DNA of 64,000 nucleotides from VRUE01 sp963747765 (GTDB lineage Bacteria > Actinomycetota > Thermoleophilia > Solirubrobacterales > 70-9), in contig CAVVGH010000002.1 in assembly GCA_963747765.1 (NCBI GenBank), positions 62,001 to 126,000 on the forward strand. The letters run 5' to 3'. The position numbers were made by a program, and so were the translations under genes. Positions within the stretch are counted from its first letter, which is position 1; every line of letters begins with the position of its first letter. Below the pieces are notes generated by a model. That model ran no database searches. It was given only the letters and a program-made list of their open reading frames with translations, and was not told where the DNA came from. Positions 1 to 6,575 of the stretch are shown here, piece by piece.

Positions 1-8
1 TCTACCAT
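1..8 (-). CDS. 5' end of an unidentified gene cut by the window edge
   Basis: Only the ATG and the start of the next codons are inside the window. I infer a gene because the ATG sits directly after a copy of the same two-hairpin leader that precedes the gene starting at 845. The product cannot be named. Confidence 0.4.
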
Positions 9-13
9 CGTTT

Positions 14-80
14 CTCACTTCCTGGGGGACATGCCCCCGGTTGTCGAGGGCCCCGTCGACTGTTCAGAACTGGCGGGGCC
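14..80 (-). promoter_or_regulatory. Two-hairpin 5' leader, copy 1
   Basis: Read on the minus strand this holds a GGCCCCG/CGGGGCC stem, then a second GGGGG/CCCCC stem, then AGGAAGTGAG just before an ATG. It is nearly identical to positions 851-919, differing mainly in the loops. Conserved stems with varying loops suggest a structured mRNA leader, though a recent duplication alone would also explain the identity. Confidence 0.6.
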
Positions 81-134
81 GCTGTGTTGACTACGATTCG
101 TCCTCGTCGAGAGACACTCAGCGAGGTCCTGCGA

Positions 135-470
135 TCAGTAGGTGATGTATCTGTTGTCGGGGCGGTCGGTTCCGCTGTCCAATGCGGTGCTGCCTGGGCC
201 CCATCTCTCCAGGATGCGTTCGTACTCCTTGGAGTCCACGTAGAAGTAGGGACCCGGAGCGCAGTTGGAGAAGCCCGCGGGCGTCAGTGCCCCGTCTTCG
301 CCCCCGTCCTCGACGGCGGCGAGAACGCGGCCGTCCTCCTTGCTGATCACGAGCCGCATGAGGCGCGGGTTGTTGTCGTCGTCGTTTGGCGCGAACAGCG
401 TCAGCGCTATGTTGCCGGCGCCGCGCTGGCCGGTGGCAGCCGAATCCGGCTGCCTGTCTTGCGTTTTCAT
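135..470 (-). CDS. Small protein with a repeated 'WGP' domain, unknown function
   Basis: The 111-aa product is not a family I recognise. The start at 470 is chosen because GGAGGTAAGA lies immediately upstream; an in-frame ATG at 482 would overlap that site. From about residue 23 to 92 it aligns by eye with the middle of the 279-aa protein at 1031-1870: both have VLAA(V/I), an acidic run, AGF, a hydrophobic-charged stretch and RWGP. So this is a stand-alone copy of a domain found fused to other domains two genes upstream. No signal peptide or membrane segment is seen, so it is probably cytoplasmic. It is the last complete gene of the array. Confidence 0.7.
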   Translation of the reverse strand: MKTQDRQPDSAATGQRGAGNIALTLFAPNDDDNNPRLMRLVISKEDGRVLAAVEDGGEDGALTPAGFSNCAPGPYFYVDSKEYERILERWGPGSTALDSGTDRPDNRYITY

Positions 471-509
471 TCTTACCTCCATGTCGCGGGTGCTTGCCCA
501 CCGCTGCTG

Positions 510-542
510 GGGGAGCGTCGCCGCGGGGCGACGCTCCCTTTT
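510..542. terminator. Strong GC hairpin between two array genes
   Basis: GGGAGCGTCGCC pairs with GGCGACGCTCCC across a 3-4 nt loop. The T-run (TTTT) is on the plus strand, so orientation favours plus-strand termination. Its position just after the minus-strand gene ending at 552 suggests it also serves that gene. Confidence 0.5.
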
Positions 543-551
543 CGGCCTGGC

Positions 552-845
552 TCAGGCGATAACCACCGCACTCCGCGTGAGCCCGTACTCGAGGGCGAGC
601 AGGTCGACCGGTGGGTCGTCCTCCATGCCGAAAACGACCTCTCGTCCTGCCGCTCGGCGCTGTGCGCAAACGCCGACCATCGGGCCCGAGTGAGGAGCGC
701 CCCTGGTGCAGAGGCCCTCTTCGAATTCACCCGGAGTTGCCGTGTTACCGCAGATCGTGCTGTCGATGAGTTGGAGTCCCAGATTCGGCGGAAGACCCAG
801 GTCGCCCGGGTCGGTGTTGCCGATGCTGCCGTCAGGGGTGTACAT
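552..845 (-). CDS. Small hypothetical protein behind duplicated leader
   Basis: The 97-aa product has no recognisable domain. It begins MYTPDGSIGNTDPG, holds three cysteines and an acidic patch (GMEDDPP) near residue 74. The ATG at 845 follows GAGGAG by five bases, immediately downstream of leader copy 2 (851-919). A hairpin follows its stop. Its reality rests on the good ribosome binding site and the regular gene-hairpin-gene spacing of the array rather than on homology. No membrane segment is seen. Confidence 0.55.
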   Translation of the reverse strand: MYTPDGSIGNTDPGDLGLPPNLGLQLIDSTICGNTATPGEFEEGLCTRGAPHSGPMVGVCAQRRAAGREVVFGMEDDPPVDLLALEYGLTRSAVVIA

Positions 846-850
846 TGCTC

Positions 851-919
851 CTCACTTCCTGGGGGCATCTGCCCCCGGTTATCGAGGGCCCCGTCGACTG
901 TTCAGGATTGGCGGGGTCC
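851..919 (-). promoter_or_regulatory. Two-hairpin 5' leader, copy 2
   Basis: Second copy of the leader at 14-80. In minus-strand reading it has an approximate CCCCG/CGGGG stem, then a perfect GGGGGCA/TGCCCCC stem with a 2-nt loop, then the SD and ATG of the gene at 845. The second stem lies close enough to the SD to affect ribosome access. No known riboswitch fold is recognised. Confidence 0.6.
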
Positions 920-936
920 TCTTTCATTGGTGAATT

Positions 937-966
937 GCCCACGGTGGGAGTCGAACCCACAGTGGG
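937..966 (-). other. tRNA T-arm/acceptor-like minihelix hairpin, copy 1
   Basis: On the minus strand: GCCCAC, one base, GTGGG-TTCGACT-CCCAC, one base, GTGGGC. This is an exact 5-bp T-stem with a canonical TTCGA loop, closed by a 6-bp acceptor-like stem. There is no D-arm or anticodon arm, so it is not a complete tRNA gene. It sits between a terminator and the leader of the next gene. Confidence 0.5.
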
Positions 967-980
967 CGGTGGTAGAAACG

Positions 981-1013
981 CAAATAGACCGCACCCGGCG
1001 GGCCGGGGCGGTC
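981..1013 (-). terminator. Terminator-like hairpin after the 1031-1870 gene
   Basis: GACCGC-CCCGG pairs with CCGGG-CGGTC (987-1013) and is followed in minus-strand reading by TATTTGCG, a weak U-tract. It lies 18 bp past the stop of the upstream gene. Stem sequence and TTTGCG tail resemble those at 1951-1986 and 2667-2701. Confidence 0.55.
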
Positions 1014-1030
1014 GCTTCGAGTCGTGTCCC

Positions 1031-1870
1031 TCAGGCTTGAGGGCTCTGCTCGTCGGCCAGTTTCTTCATGACGCCCACGGCGTCTTCGGTGCTTGGCCTG
1101 GTCTCGAACGTCACGTAGCCCTGGCGGTCGATGCAGAGCAGGAACCGGCTGATCTGGACGATTCGTCCCTCCGGAGCCTGAAGCTCGTGAGGGGCGAGTC
1201 GACTCTCCCAGAGCACCCAGAGCGCGGCGGCGAGCAGGCGCTGCCCCTTGGCGCACGGCTGGAACCGTGGATCGCTGGCCAGCGAGTCGAGTGAGGCCGA
1301 TCGCTCTCCGCAGAGCTCTCGAGCCTTGCGCTGGATGCCGGTCGCGGAGATCGGCCCCCACCTGCGTTGGCAGTCGACCAACTGGTCCATATCGACCGAG
1401 AGGCTGATTGCTGGCCGGCCACCATCGAAGCCGGCGCGCTTGAGCGCCATCGGTCCATCCTCCCCGTCTATGGCGGCGAGGACCTCGTTGCTCCCGAGAC
1501 CGAGGACGAGGTACACGCGGTGAAGCTCGTCCTCCGCGTCCATCGCGGTCAGCAGGATGGCCAGCGTGTCCGCTGCCACCCCCGAGCCCTCGCACAGCCT
1601 CGGGCTGTAGGTGCGAAGCTCGACCACGTCGCCACCGTCCGAAATTCGCATTTCTTCGGTGACCTTGTCGTGAATGTCGAGGACGTGGATGACGCCGCCT
1701 CCGTCCTTCTGGAGGGTCTTGCGGGCGTGATCGAGGGCGAGTTTCTTGCACCCCTCGAACACAGGTCGCCGTGCGCGACCAGGCCGAACGACCAACCAGT
1801 CGTTCGAGTACTCCTTCGGTGCGACCTTGAAGACGCTGTTCGCAACCATTGGCTGCCTGTCGCAGTTCAT
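1031..1870 (-). CDS. Three-part protein: DUF2188-like, 'WGP' domain, unknown C-terminus
   Basis: The 279-aa product starts at ATG 1870, with AAAGGGG about eight bases upstream. Residues about 18-75 (W-x-V near the start, then a charged helix with ARKTLQKDGGG and VIHVLDIHDKV) look like the small DUF2188 fold, whose function is unknown. Residues about 95-175 repeat the domain of the 111-aa protein at 135-470, including VLAAI, AGF and RRWGP. The last about 100 residues are unrecognised. No membrane segment or signal is seen. The DUF2188 call is by eye and moderate; the internal relationship to the neighbour is the stronger observation. Confidence 0.7.
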   Translation of the reverse strand: MNCDRQPMVANSVFKVAPKEYSNDWLVVRPGRARRPVFEGCKKLALDHARKTLQKDGGGVIHVLDIHDKVTEEMRISDGGDVVELRTYSPRLCEGSGVAADTLAILLTAMDAEDELHRVYLVLGLGSNEVLAAIDGEDGPMALKRAGFDGGRPAISLSVDMDQLVDCQRRWGPISATGIQRKARELCGERSASLDSLASDPRFQPCAKGQRLLAAALWVLWESRLAPHELQAPEGRIVQISRFLLCIDRQGYVTFETRPSTEDAVGVMKKLADEQSPQA

Positions 1871-1909
1871 TGGATGCCCCTTTCGTGCATGGACTTCTGC
1901 TTTCGTTGA

Positions 1910-1936
1910 CCCAGCGCGGGAGTCGATCCCACTGGG
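1910..1936 (-). other. tRNA T-arm-like hairpin, copy 2
   Basis: On the minus strand: CCCAG, T, GGG-ATCGACT-CCC, GCG, CTGGG. It repeats the layout of 937-966 (T-arm-like loop inside an acceptor-like stem) with covarying stem bases, and again lies between a terminator and the next gene's SD. It is less tRNA-like than copy 1 because the inner stem is shorter. Confidence 0.4.
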
Positions 1937-1950
1937 GCCGTGCCAGAACG

Positions 1951-1986
1951 CAAAAAAGGCCGCTCCGGCACGAAGCCGGGGCGGCC
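1951..1986 (-). terminator. Rho-independent terminator after the 2010-2591 gene
   Basis: A 12-bp GGCCGC-CCGGC stem with one G-T pair and a short loop, followed on the minus strand by TTTTTTGCGTTC. It starts 24 bp after the stop of the upstream gene. Confidence 0.75.
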
Positions 1987-2009
1987 TTCAGACGTTCGGG
2001 CGTTGCTGG

Positions 2010-2591
2010 TTAGGTGAGCTCGCCAGGGCCGTTTCGCCGGCTGGCGGACTCGTCCCCTGGCGGAGACCCGGCTTGCTCTGCCCCGGGTGGAAGGCCTCCC
2101 AGTCGCCGGCCGATCGGCCGATCGAGCGTCGCTTCCCTGGCCCGGTTGGCCACTGAAGCCGGCTCGGGATGGGTACGAGTGAGACGACGTCCGTCCCAGC
2201 TCGGAGTGGGCGACGTAAGGGCCTGCCTGACCCTTGCCACGGTCGCCTCGTCCAGGAACGGACGGGACGGCGACCCCGGCCTCCGCCGGCCACTGTTACG
2301 ACACCGTCGTCGAGTCATGGCCCGGCTGCGCGCGACGTGGCATTGCGGCGAGGGTGCCATTCGACGGCACCGAGCCCTCGGGCCCAGCCGGGTCTGCCTT
2401 CCGTGGAGGCAACGCCGACGGAGGGCTCGTTGCTCTCTCCGGGCGGCGTTTCGTTCCCGTCGCTCCCTTCGCTCACGCGGCGTGAGCGAGATCGATTGGC
2501 TGCTTTCAGTGGGTGCCAGCGATGCGAAGAGGTTGCGCACGACGCGCGCGACCACATGCCACACCGCCAGCAAAAGCTGGATCGGATTCAT
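2010..2591 (-). CDS. Basic hypothetical protein with N-terminal hydrophobic segment
   Basis: The 193-aa product is unrecognised. The ATG at 2591 follows AAGGAG with nine bases between. Residues 3-26 (MNPIQLLLAVWHVVARVV...) could form an amphipathic or membrane helix; the rest is very Arg-rich and low in complexity (RRERRERNAARREQR around 40-55). The opening AAGGAGC-ATN-GAATGAATCCG is shared with the gene region starting at 3731, suggesting a duplicated start module. A terminator follows directly. Arg-rich composition is also what a spurious reading frame looks like in GC-rich DNA, hence the modest confidence. Confidence 0.45.
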   Translation of the reverse strand: MNPIQLLLAVWHVVARVVRNLFASLAPTESSQSISLTPRERRERRERNAARREQRALRRRCLHGRQTRLGPRARCRRMAPSPQCHVARSRAMTRRRCRNSGRRRPGSPSRPFLDEATVARVRQALTSPTPSWDGRRLTRTHPEPASVANRAREATLDRPIGRRLGGLPPGAEQAGSPPGDESASRRNGPGELT

Positions 2592-2666
2592 TCCAATGCT
2601 CCTTGCCCCGGATGGGGCGTTCGTCGATTGGCTTCTTGACCGGGTGCGCTCACCTGCCGCGAACGC

Positions 2667-2701
2667 AAAAAAGACCGCGCCGGCCGAAAGCCGGGGCGGT
2701 C
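2667..2701 (-). terminator. Rho-independent terminator upstream of the 2591 start
   Basis: GACCGC-CCGGC pairs with GCCGG-GCGGTC across a GAAA-containing loop, followed on the minus strand by TTTTTTGCGTTCG. Stem and tail are close copies of 1951-1986. Confidence 0.75.
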
Positions 2702-2777
2702 TTCCCCGTCATGGATGGGTGTTGACTTGGCCCTTTTCGTCAGCCGCTACGCGGCTCGGACGGTCAGGCCCCTTCCT

Positions 2778-2804
2778 CTATGCGGAGCTGGACTTCACGT
2801 GCAT
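2778..2804 (-). CDS. Eight-codon ORF with strong ribosome binding site
   Basis: On the minus strand AAAAGGAGAAGGAAC precedes ATG, which opens MHVKSSSA and then TAG. Downstream is a small AGCCGC/GCGGCT stem and then the 2667-2701 terminator. With such a good SD it may be a leader or attenuator peptide, or the remnant of a gene truncated by the duplications in this array. Function unknown. Confidence 0.35.
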   Translation of the reverse strand: MHVKSSSA

Positions 2805-2870
2805 GTTCCTTCTCCTTTTCGAGACAGCGATTCGGTGATCTCCCCTTCGGGTCGGATGTCGATGTCGCGC

Positions 2871-3395
2871 TTAGGCGAGCACCAGGTAGGGGTGCTCGCT
2901 GTTGGCCGGGGTGCTGAGCGTCCTGACGTCCACGGTCGTGCCCATGGAGACGATGTCCGAGGGGTGGCCGATGTCACCCCACGAGAGCTCCGGAACGTGG
3001 ACCGGCCAGTCGAGCCCGTTGATCCGGATGTGAACGCTGTCGCAGGTCATCTTGGTGACCCGACCCGAACGGACCTTCCCCAACTCGAATCCCGGGGCGG
3101 CCCTTTGACGCCGGCGCCTCTGCCGGCGAGATGCGCGGTGTCCTCGATCGGGGATTTCGTCGAGGTTGCGCTCCAGCATGGCGGCGCGCTCCCGCCACAC
3201 GTCTCGTTCGTCTGCGATCCGATCCCGCTCGACCTTGATCAACCAGACATGGTCCGTCTCAATCGCGAGGCGGTGCCGCAGTGACATCACTTCCTGGAAC
3301 AGCGTCAGAAGGCTTCCGCCGGAGATCGGGCGATCGTGGGCGATCAGCCGAAACGGCGGGTGGAACCTCCAGAGCATGAAACGAGGAGTGCTCAT
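2871..3395 (-). CDS. Small S1-type RNA-binding domain protein with coiled coil
   Basis: The 174-aa product starts at ATG 3395, behind AAAGGAGCACCAAG, an excellent SD. Residues about 35-75 are heptad-like (LRHRLAIETDHVWLIKVERDR) and may be a coiled coil. The last about 70 residues read like a ribosomal-protein-S1 fold: GKV-SGRVTKM...VHIRINGLDWPVHVPELSWGDIGHPSDIVSMGTTVDV. The VHVPELSW-x-x-IGHPS core matches the S1 consensus (VHxSELSW...HPS). S1 modules bind single-stranded RNA, so an RNA-related role is inferred. The frame stays open upstream to an alternative ATG at 3731, also with AAGGAG, which would add 112 low-complexity residues. Confidence 0.65.
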   Translation of the reverse strand: MSTPRFMLWRFHPPFRLIAHDRPISGGSLLTLFQEVMSLRHRLAIETDHVWLIKVERDRIADERDVWRERAAMLERNLDEIPDRGHRASRRQRRRRQRAAPGFELGKVRSGRVTKMTCDSVHIRINGLDWPVHVPELSWGDIGHPSDIVSMGTTVDVRTLSTPANSEHPYLVLA

Positions 3396-3756
3396 CTTGG
3401 TGCTCCTTTCCAAGCCCCTGGGGGCTGTGGTCGATGTGCTGCGCCGCTGAGCGAGGCCGCCGCTGTTCGAGCGGAGCCCTGCTGTTGGGTCAGCGGCGAA
3501 TGTCCGTGTCAGTAGCCCGGGATGCAGGCGGGCCACGCCCCGAAGAGAGCGACGCGCTCCCCGGGTCCCGTGACTTGCGGCCCGAGCCTCGTGAGCTCGG
3601 ACTGCCTTCTCAGCCGTTGCGCCGCAGAGTGCGGCGGTCACGGCACTGGTGTTCGATATGCAGATCGCGCGGGCGACCCCGCCGCCGCTCATTGCTCGAA
3701 GCAGCGCCGCCAAAACGGAAAACGGATTCATTCGATCGCTCCTTGGGTCGGTCAAC

Positions 3757-3789
3757 AAAAAAAGGCCGCGCCGGCAAGGCCGGGCGGCC
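3757..3789 (-). terminator. Rho-independent terminator at the right end of the array
   Basis: GGCCGCGCCGGC pairs with GCCGGGCGGCC with one bulge, followed on the minus strand by seven Ts. A decayed direct copy follows at about 3802-3841. Another GC hairpin (CTCGGCCCC/GGGGCCGAG) lies at 3862-3886. No gene is seen to its right that it would terminate. Confidence 0.65.
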
Positions 3790-4165
3790 GTTCAACCTCG
3801 AGAGGCCGCGCCGACTGGCAGCCGGGCAGCCGTTCAACTTCGTTCTCTTGGGAAAGCTCTTCTCGGCCCCCTGAGCAGGGGCCGAGGCACGCCCGGGGGC
3901 GTGTGCCCTCAATCGCGCTGCCGGGACCCTCAATGGGGTCGCTCGGTCCGTCCCCAGCGGAGACGGATGCGCAACGCGCTGCGCGTTAGAGAGGGGTCAA
4001 GTCTTGATTGCTGTCCGGCTCAGGCAGGTCGAAAGAGATGCGAAACGAGATGCCTGGATGTGCCGAAGACGAGCAGGGAATGGGATGCGCAACAACGGAG
4101 GATCTGGCTGAGAGTCGTCGGTGAGCAGGCGAGTGTGAGAGTGCTCAGCGAAACAGACGAAAGCC

Positions 4166-4280
4166 GTGAGCAGTGGCAAGCGAAGACGAAAGCCGTGAGC
4201 AGTGGCAAGCGAAGACGAAAGCTGTGAGCAGTGGCAAGCCAAGACGAAAGCGGTGAGCAGTGGCAAGCGATGGCGCGGAG
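4166..4280. repeat. 29-bp tandem repeat (minisatellite) in a gene-free kilobase
   Basis: The unit GTGAGCAGTGGCAAGCGAAG plus ACGAAAGCC begins at 4166, 4195, 4224 and 4253, with one to two substitutions per copy and a degraded copy from about 4125. The unit is not a multiple of three, so it is not a coding repeat. The whole interval 3890-4828 has no gene I can support. Confidence 0.85.
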
Positions 4281-4428
4281 AGTGGTCCGCTTGAGCTGAG
4301 ATCGCTGCGGCTGCGATGTGGTGGGTGATGCTGGTGCTGCGTGCCTGCGATTTACGCAGTAAAGGGAGCCAAGGCTCAATATGAAGAAGCACCAGAGTAG
4401 CGCGCTGCGCGCCTCAGTCAAGCGCACT

Positions 4429-4502
4429 CCCGCAGTGGAGCCTTACGGCTCCACTGCGGGCGCAGCCGCCGCGCTGTTCGCTCCTGTGGCGGAGCGGTTT
4501 TT
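4429..4502 (+). terminator. Two consecutive hairpins, the second terminator-like
   Basis: A perfect 14-bp stem with a TTAC loop (4429-4442/4447-4460) is followed by CGCTCC/GGAGCG and a GTTTTTCG tail (4479-4502) on the plus strand. No plus-strand gene precedes them, so they may be remnants. Confidence 0.5.
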
Positions 4503-4529
4503 CGCTGTGTAGAGCCAAATTCCACCCCT

Positions 4530-4579
4530 CACTCGTGCAATTGGAAAGGCCGCGGAAAGCCGCTTCAATTGCACGAGTG
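4530..4579. repeat. 14-bp perfect inverted repeat
   Basis: CACTCGTGCAATTG at 4530-4543 pairs perfectly with CAATTGCACGAGTG at 4566-4579; the 22-nt spacer contains its own GCCGC/GCGGC pairing. It is AT-richer than the surroundings and in noncoding DNA. Confidence 0.8.
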
Positions 4580-4696
4580 GCAACCAACGAGCCTCCAATT
4601 GCAGGATTGCATTTTCCGATTTCAGGGCCTTTTGGAAGGCCCCTGGCGCGCCTTTCGCGCCTGGGGGTCCGAACGGCGCACCTGGAGGTCACCCCT

Positions 4697-4761
4697 CCCC
4701 ACCGGAACTGCATCAACTTCCCTATCTGCCAGATAGGGAAGTTGATGCAGTTCCGGTGGGG
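4697..4761. repeat. Near-perfect palindrome, 32-bp arms, 1-nt centre
   Basis: Positions 4697-4728 and 4730-4761 are exact reverse complements around base 4729; the arms include GGAACTGCATCAACTTCCC. This could extrude as a cruciform or form a very stable RNA hairpin. It lies 68 bp upstream of the first gene of the next region. Confidence 0.9.
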
Positions 4762-4828
4762 GTTGGGTGGGGGTGCTGCGGAGGGGCACTGGCGACCAGG
4801 CCGCCCTCGTGCCGGTTAGTCTGAATTC

Positions 4829-5182
4829 GTGCCGAGTCCCGAGCGGATCTTGCGGCGCGCCTACCGGGCGTTCAATTCAGGCGAGGTCGACGCCGCGATC
4901 GAGCTGATGCACCCCGAGGTCGATTGGCCAAACGCTTGGCAGGGTGGTCGAGTCTTCGGCCGTTCGGCGGTTCGCGATTACTGGTCAAGGCAATTCGCCG
5001 CGATCTCCAGTGACGTCGAGCCCAAGGCGTTCGTCGAGGAGCCCGACGGCGCGATCACGGTCGACGTTCGCCAAGTCGTGCGAGACGCCGCGACCAACAG
5101 GCTCCTCTCCGACTCCCACGTCCGCCATCGGTACCACTTCAAGGACGGACTGGTCGTGCGGATGGACGTCGTCGAAGGATGA
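4829..5182 (+). CDS. SnoaL-like (NTF2 fold) protein
   Basis: The 117-aa product starts at GTG 4829. The pattern ILRRAYRAFNSGEVDAAIELMHPEVDW near the N-terminus, a central glycine segment and a closing VRHRYHFKDGLVVRMD strand fit the NTF2/SnoaL fold: a cone-shaped barrel used for small-molecule isomerases, hydrolases or as a binding domain. The substrate cannot be predicted. It is followed 37 bp later by a second SnoaL-like gene, so the two may be co-expressed and act as partners. Confidence 0.75.
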   Translation: MPSPERILRRAYRAFNSGEVDAAIELMHPEVDWPNAWQGGRVFGRSAVRDYWSRQFAAISSDVEPKAFVEEPDGAITVDVRQVVRDAATNRLLSDSHVRHRYHFKDGLVVRMDVVEG

Positions 5183-5219
5183 GCGCTTCGCCGCAGCGCC
5201 TCCGGGCTATGGTGCTGAG

Positions 5220-5660
5220 ATGAACCGGGATCGGGAGTTGGCGGCGGACTTCGTCAAGCGCTTCGCGGAGTTCTGGGAGGCGCCCGCCGTGTCGCGTCTC
5301 GACACGTTGTTTGCACCCGATGTTCGCCTTTCGGCACCGATGATTCCGACGACGCGCGGGGCTGACGCGGGCAAGCGTGCTTTCGCCGAGCTCTTCGAGC
5401 TGATCCCCGACATGAGTGCCGAGGTTCACCGCTGGGGTGCAACTCACGATGGAGTCCTGATCGAGTTCACGGTGCGCGGCAGGGTTGGCGGAGCCCCGAT
5501 CTCCTGGGAGTCCGTCGACCGGTTCGTGCTCGACGCAAATGGGTTGGCAACCGAACGCTTCACCTATTTCGACTCCCTGCCGCTGGTCCTGTCGCTGCTG
5601 CGGCGTCCCCGGGCCTGGCCCGGCTTCGCGCGCAGCCGAATCAAGCAAGCACGCCGCTGA
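5220..5660 (+). CDS. Second SnoaL-like (NTF2 fold) protein
   Basis: The 146-aa product starts at ATG 5220. Residues about 6-120 carry the SnoaL layout: an N-terminal helix pair (FVKRFAEFWEAP), the segment LDTLFAPDVRLSAP, a RGADAGKRAFAELFELIPDM helix, and paired strands ending in WESVDRFVLDANGLATERFTYFD. The C-terminal 20 residues are basic and probably extend beyond the fold. Role unknown; likely a cytoplasmic polyketide-cyclase-like or hydrolase-like protein. It is not a duplicate of the upstream gene, as sequence identity is low by eye. Confidence 0.75.
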   Translation: MNRDRELAADFVKRFAEFWEAPAVSRLDTLFAPDVRLSAPMIPTTRGADAGKRAFAELFELIPDMSAEVHRWGATHDGVLIEFTVRGRVGGAPISWESVDRFVLDANGLATERFTYFDSLPLVLSLLRRPRAWPGFARSRIKQARR

Positions 5661-5707
5661 GGCGGGGATCGGCGATCGGTTGCGTTTCGTCGAGTACGTT
5701 TCGACTT

Positions 5708-6355
5708 GTGAACGACGACTGGCGCCTGCAGATCGACGTTCGGGAGGAGGGCCACGCTCGCCTGCTGACCGATCGCCTCGAGGCCACAGAGCTCGAACAC
5801 GACCTGAGCGACGCCTTCCACGACCGCGTCGTCGTGACGCGCGACGAGGCACGGGTCTTCGTCTACGCCGGCAGCCGCGACCAGGCAGAACGCGGCAGGA
5901 GCCTCGTCGAGGCCGAGGCAGAGCGACGCGGATGGACGATCGACATCGACCTCAGGCGCTGGCATCCCTCGGCGGAGGACTGGGGGGACCCGGACAAGCC
6001 CCTCCCCGAAACCGACACAGCCAAGCTGGCGGAGCGCGAAGCGCTGATGGCCGCCGAGCGCAGGGAGACCGCCGAGCGCGGCTATCCCGAATTCGAGGTT
6101 CGCGTCGACCTCCCGTCCCGCCACGATGCGGTTCACTTCGCCGAGCGACTGCGTGGCGAGGGACTGCCCGTCGTTCACCGCTGGAGGTTCGCCCTCGTCG
6201 GCGCCACCGATGAGGACAGCGCCAAGGCGCTCGCCGAGCGAATCAGAAGCGAGGCACCATCCGGCAGCCGCGTGAACGTGGAGGGGGTCTGGAAGCTGGC
6301 CTACGCCGAGCAGCCGCCCAATCCGTTCACGGTGCTGGGCGGCCTCGGGATGTGA
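5708..6355 (+). CDS. Hypothetical protein with two similar alpha-beta halves
   Basis: The 215-aa product starts at GTG 5708, 47 bp after the previous stop. It is unrecognised by name. Residues 5-75 (WRLQIDVREEGHARLLTDRL, then a strand and VFVYAGSRDQAERGRSLVEAEA) and residues 123-200 (FEVRVDLPSRHDAVHFAERL, then FALVGATDEDSAKALAERI) have the same helix-strand order, so the protein appears to be two copies of a ferredoxin-like or RraB-like fold joined by an acidic linker. No signal peptide or membrane segment. GC-rich codon use typical of the chromosome supports a real gene. Confidence 0.75.
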   Translation: MNDDWRLQIDVREEGHARLLTDRLEATELEHDLSDAFHDRVVVTRDEARVFVYAGSRDQAERGRSLVEAEAERRGWTIDIDLRRWHPSAEDWGDPDKPLPETDTAKLAEREALMAAERRETAERGYPEFEVRVDLPSRHDAVHFAERLRGEGLPVVHRWRFALVGATDEDSAKALAERIRSEAPSGSRVNVEGVWKLAYAEQPPNPFTVLGGLGM

Positions 6356-6575
6356 CGACCGAGCCGCTGGACTTTCGCTGCTTGCGCGTGGCCCCGGGTC
6401 CCGACACGATCCTGCCGCACCTCGTCAAACCGGTAGTGGAGTCGACATCCGCCAACGCGCTCGCAACCACGCGAAGGCAGCAGCAGATCAAGGACGCTCT
6501 GTCGAGAAGCTCTGACGGGCTCCGCTCACAGGTAAAGGGCGCGACAGGCTCGGCCCACGACGCCAGGAGGACAAC

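Noticed and set aside
937..966. Complete tRNA gene
   Set aside because: No D-arm or anticodon arm can be folded; only T-arm plus acceptor-like pairing is present.
1..3890. Integron attC sites
   Set aside because: The hairpins between genes lack RYYYAAC/GTTRRRY ends and no integron integrase is present.
4166..4280. CRISPR array
   Set aside because: The 29-bp units are directly adjacent with no unique spacers, and there are no cas genes.
5139..5852. Minus-strand 237-codon frame across SnoaL-like genes
   Set aside because: Antisense to two plausible plus-strand genes with coherent folds.
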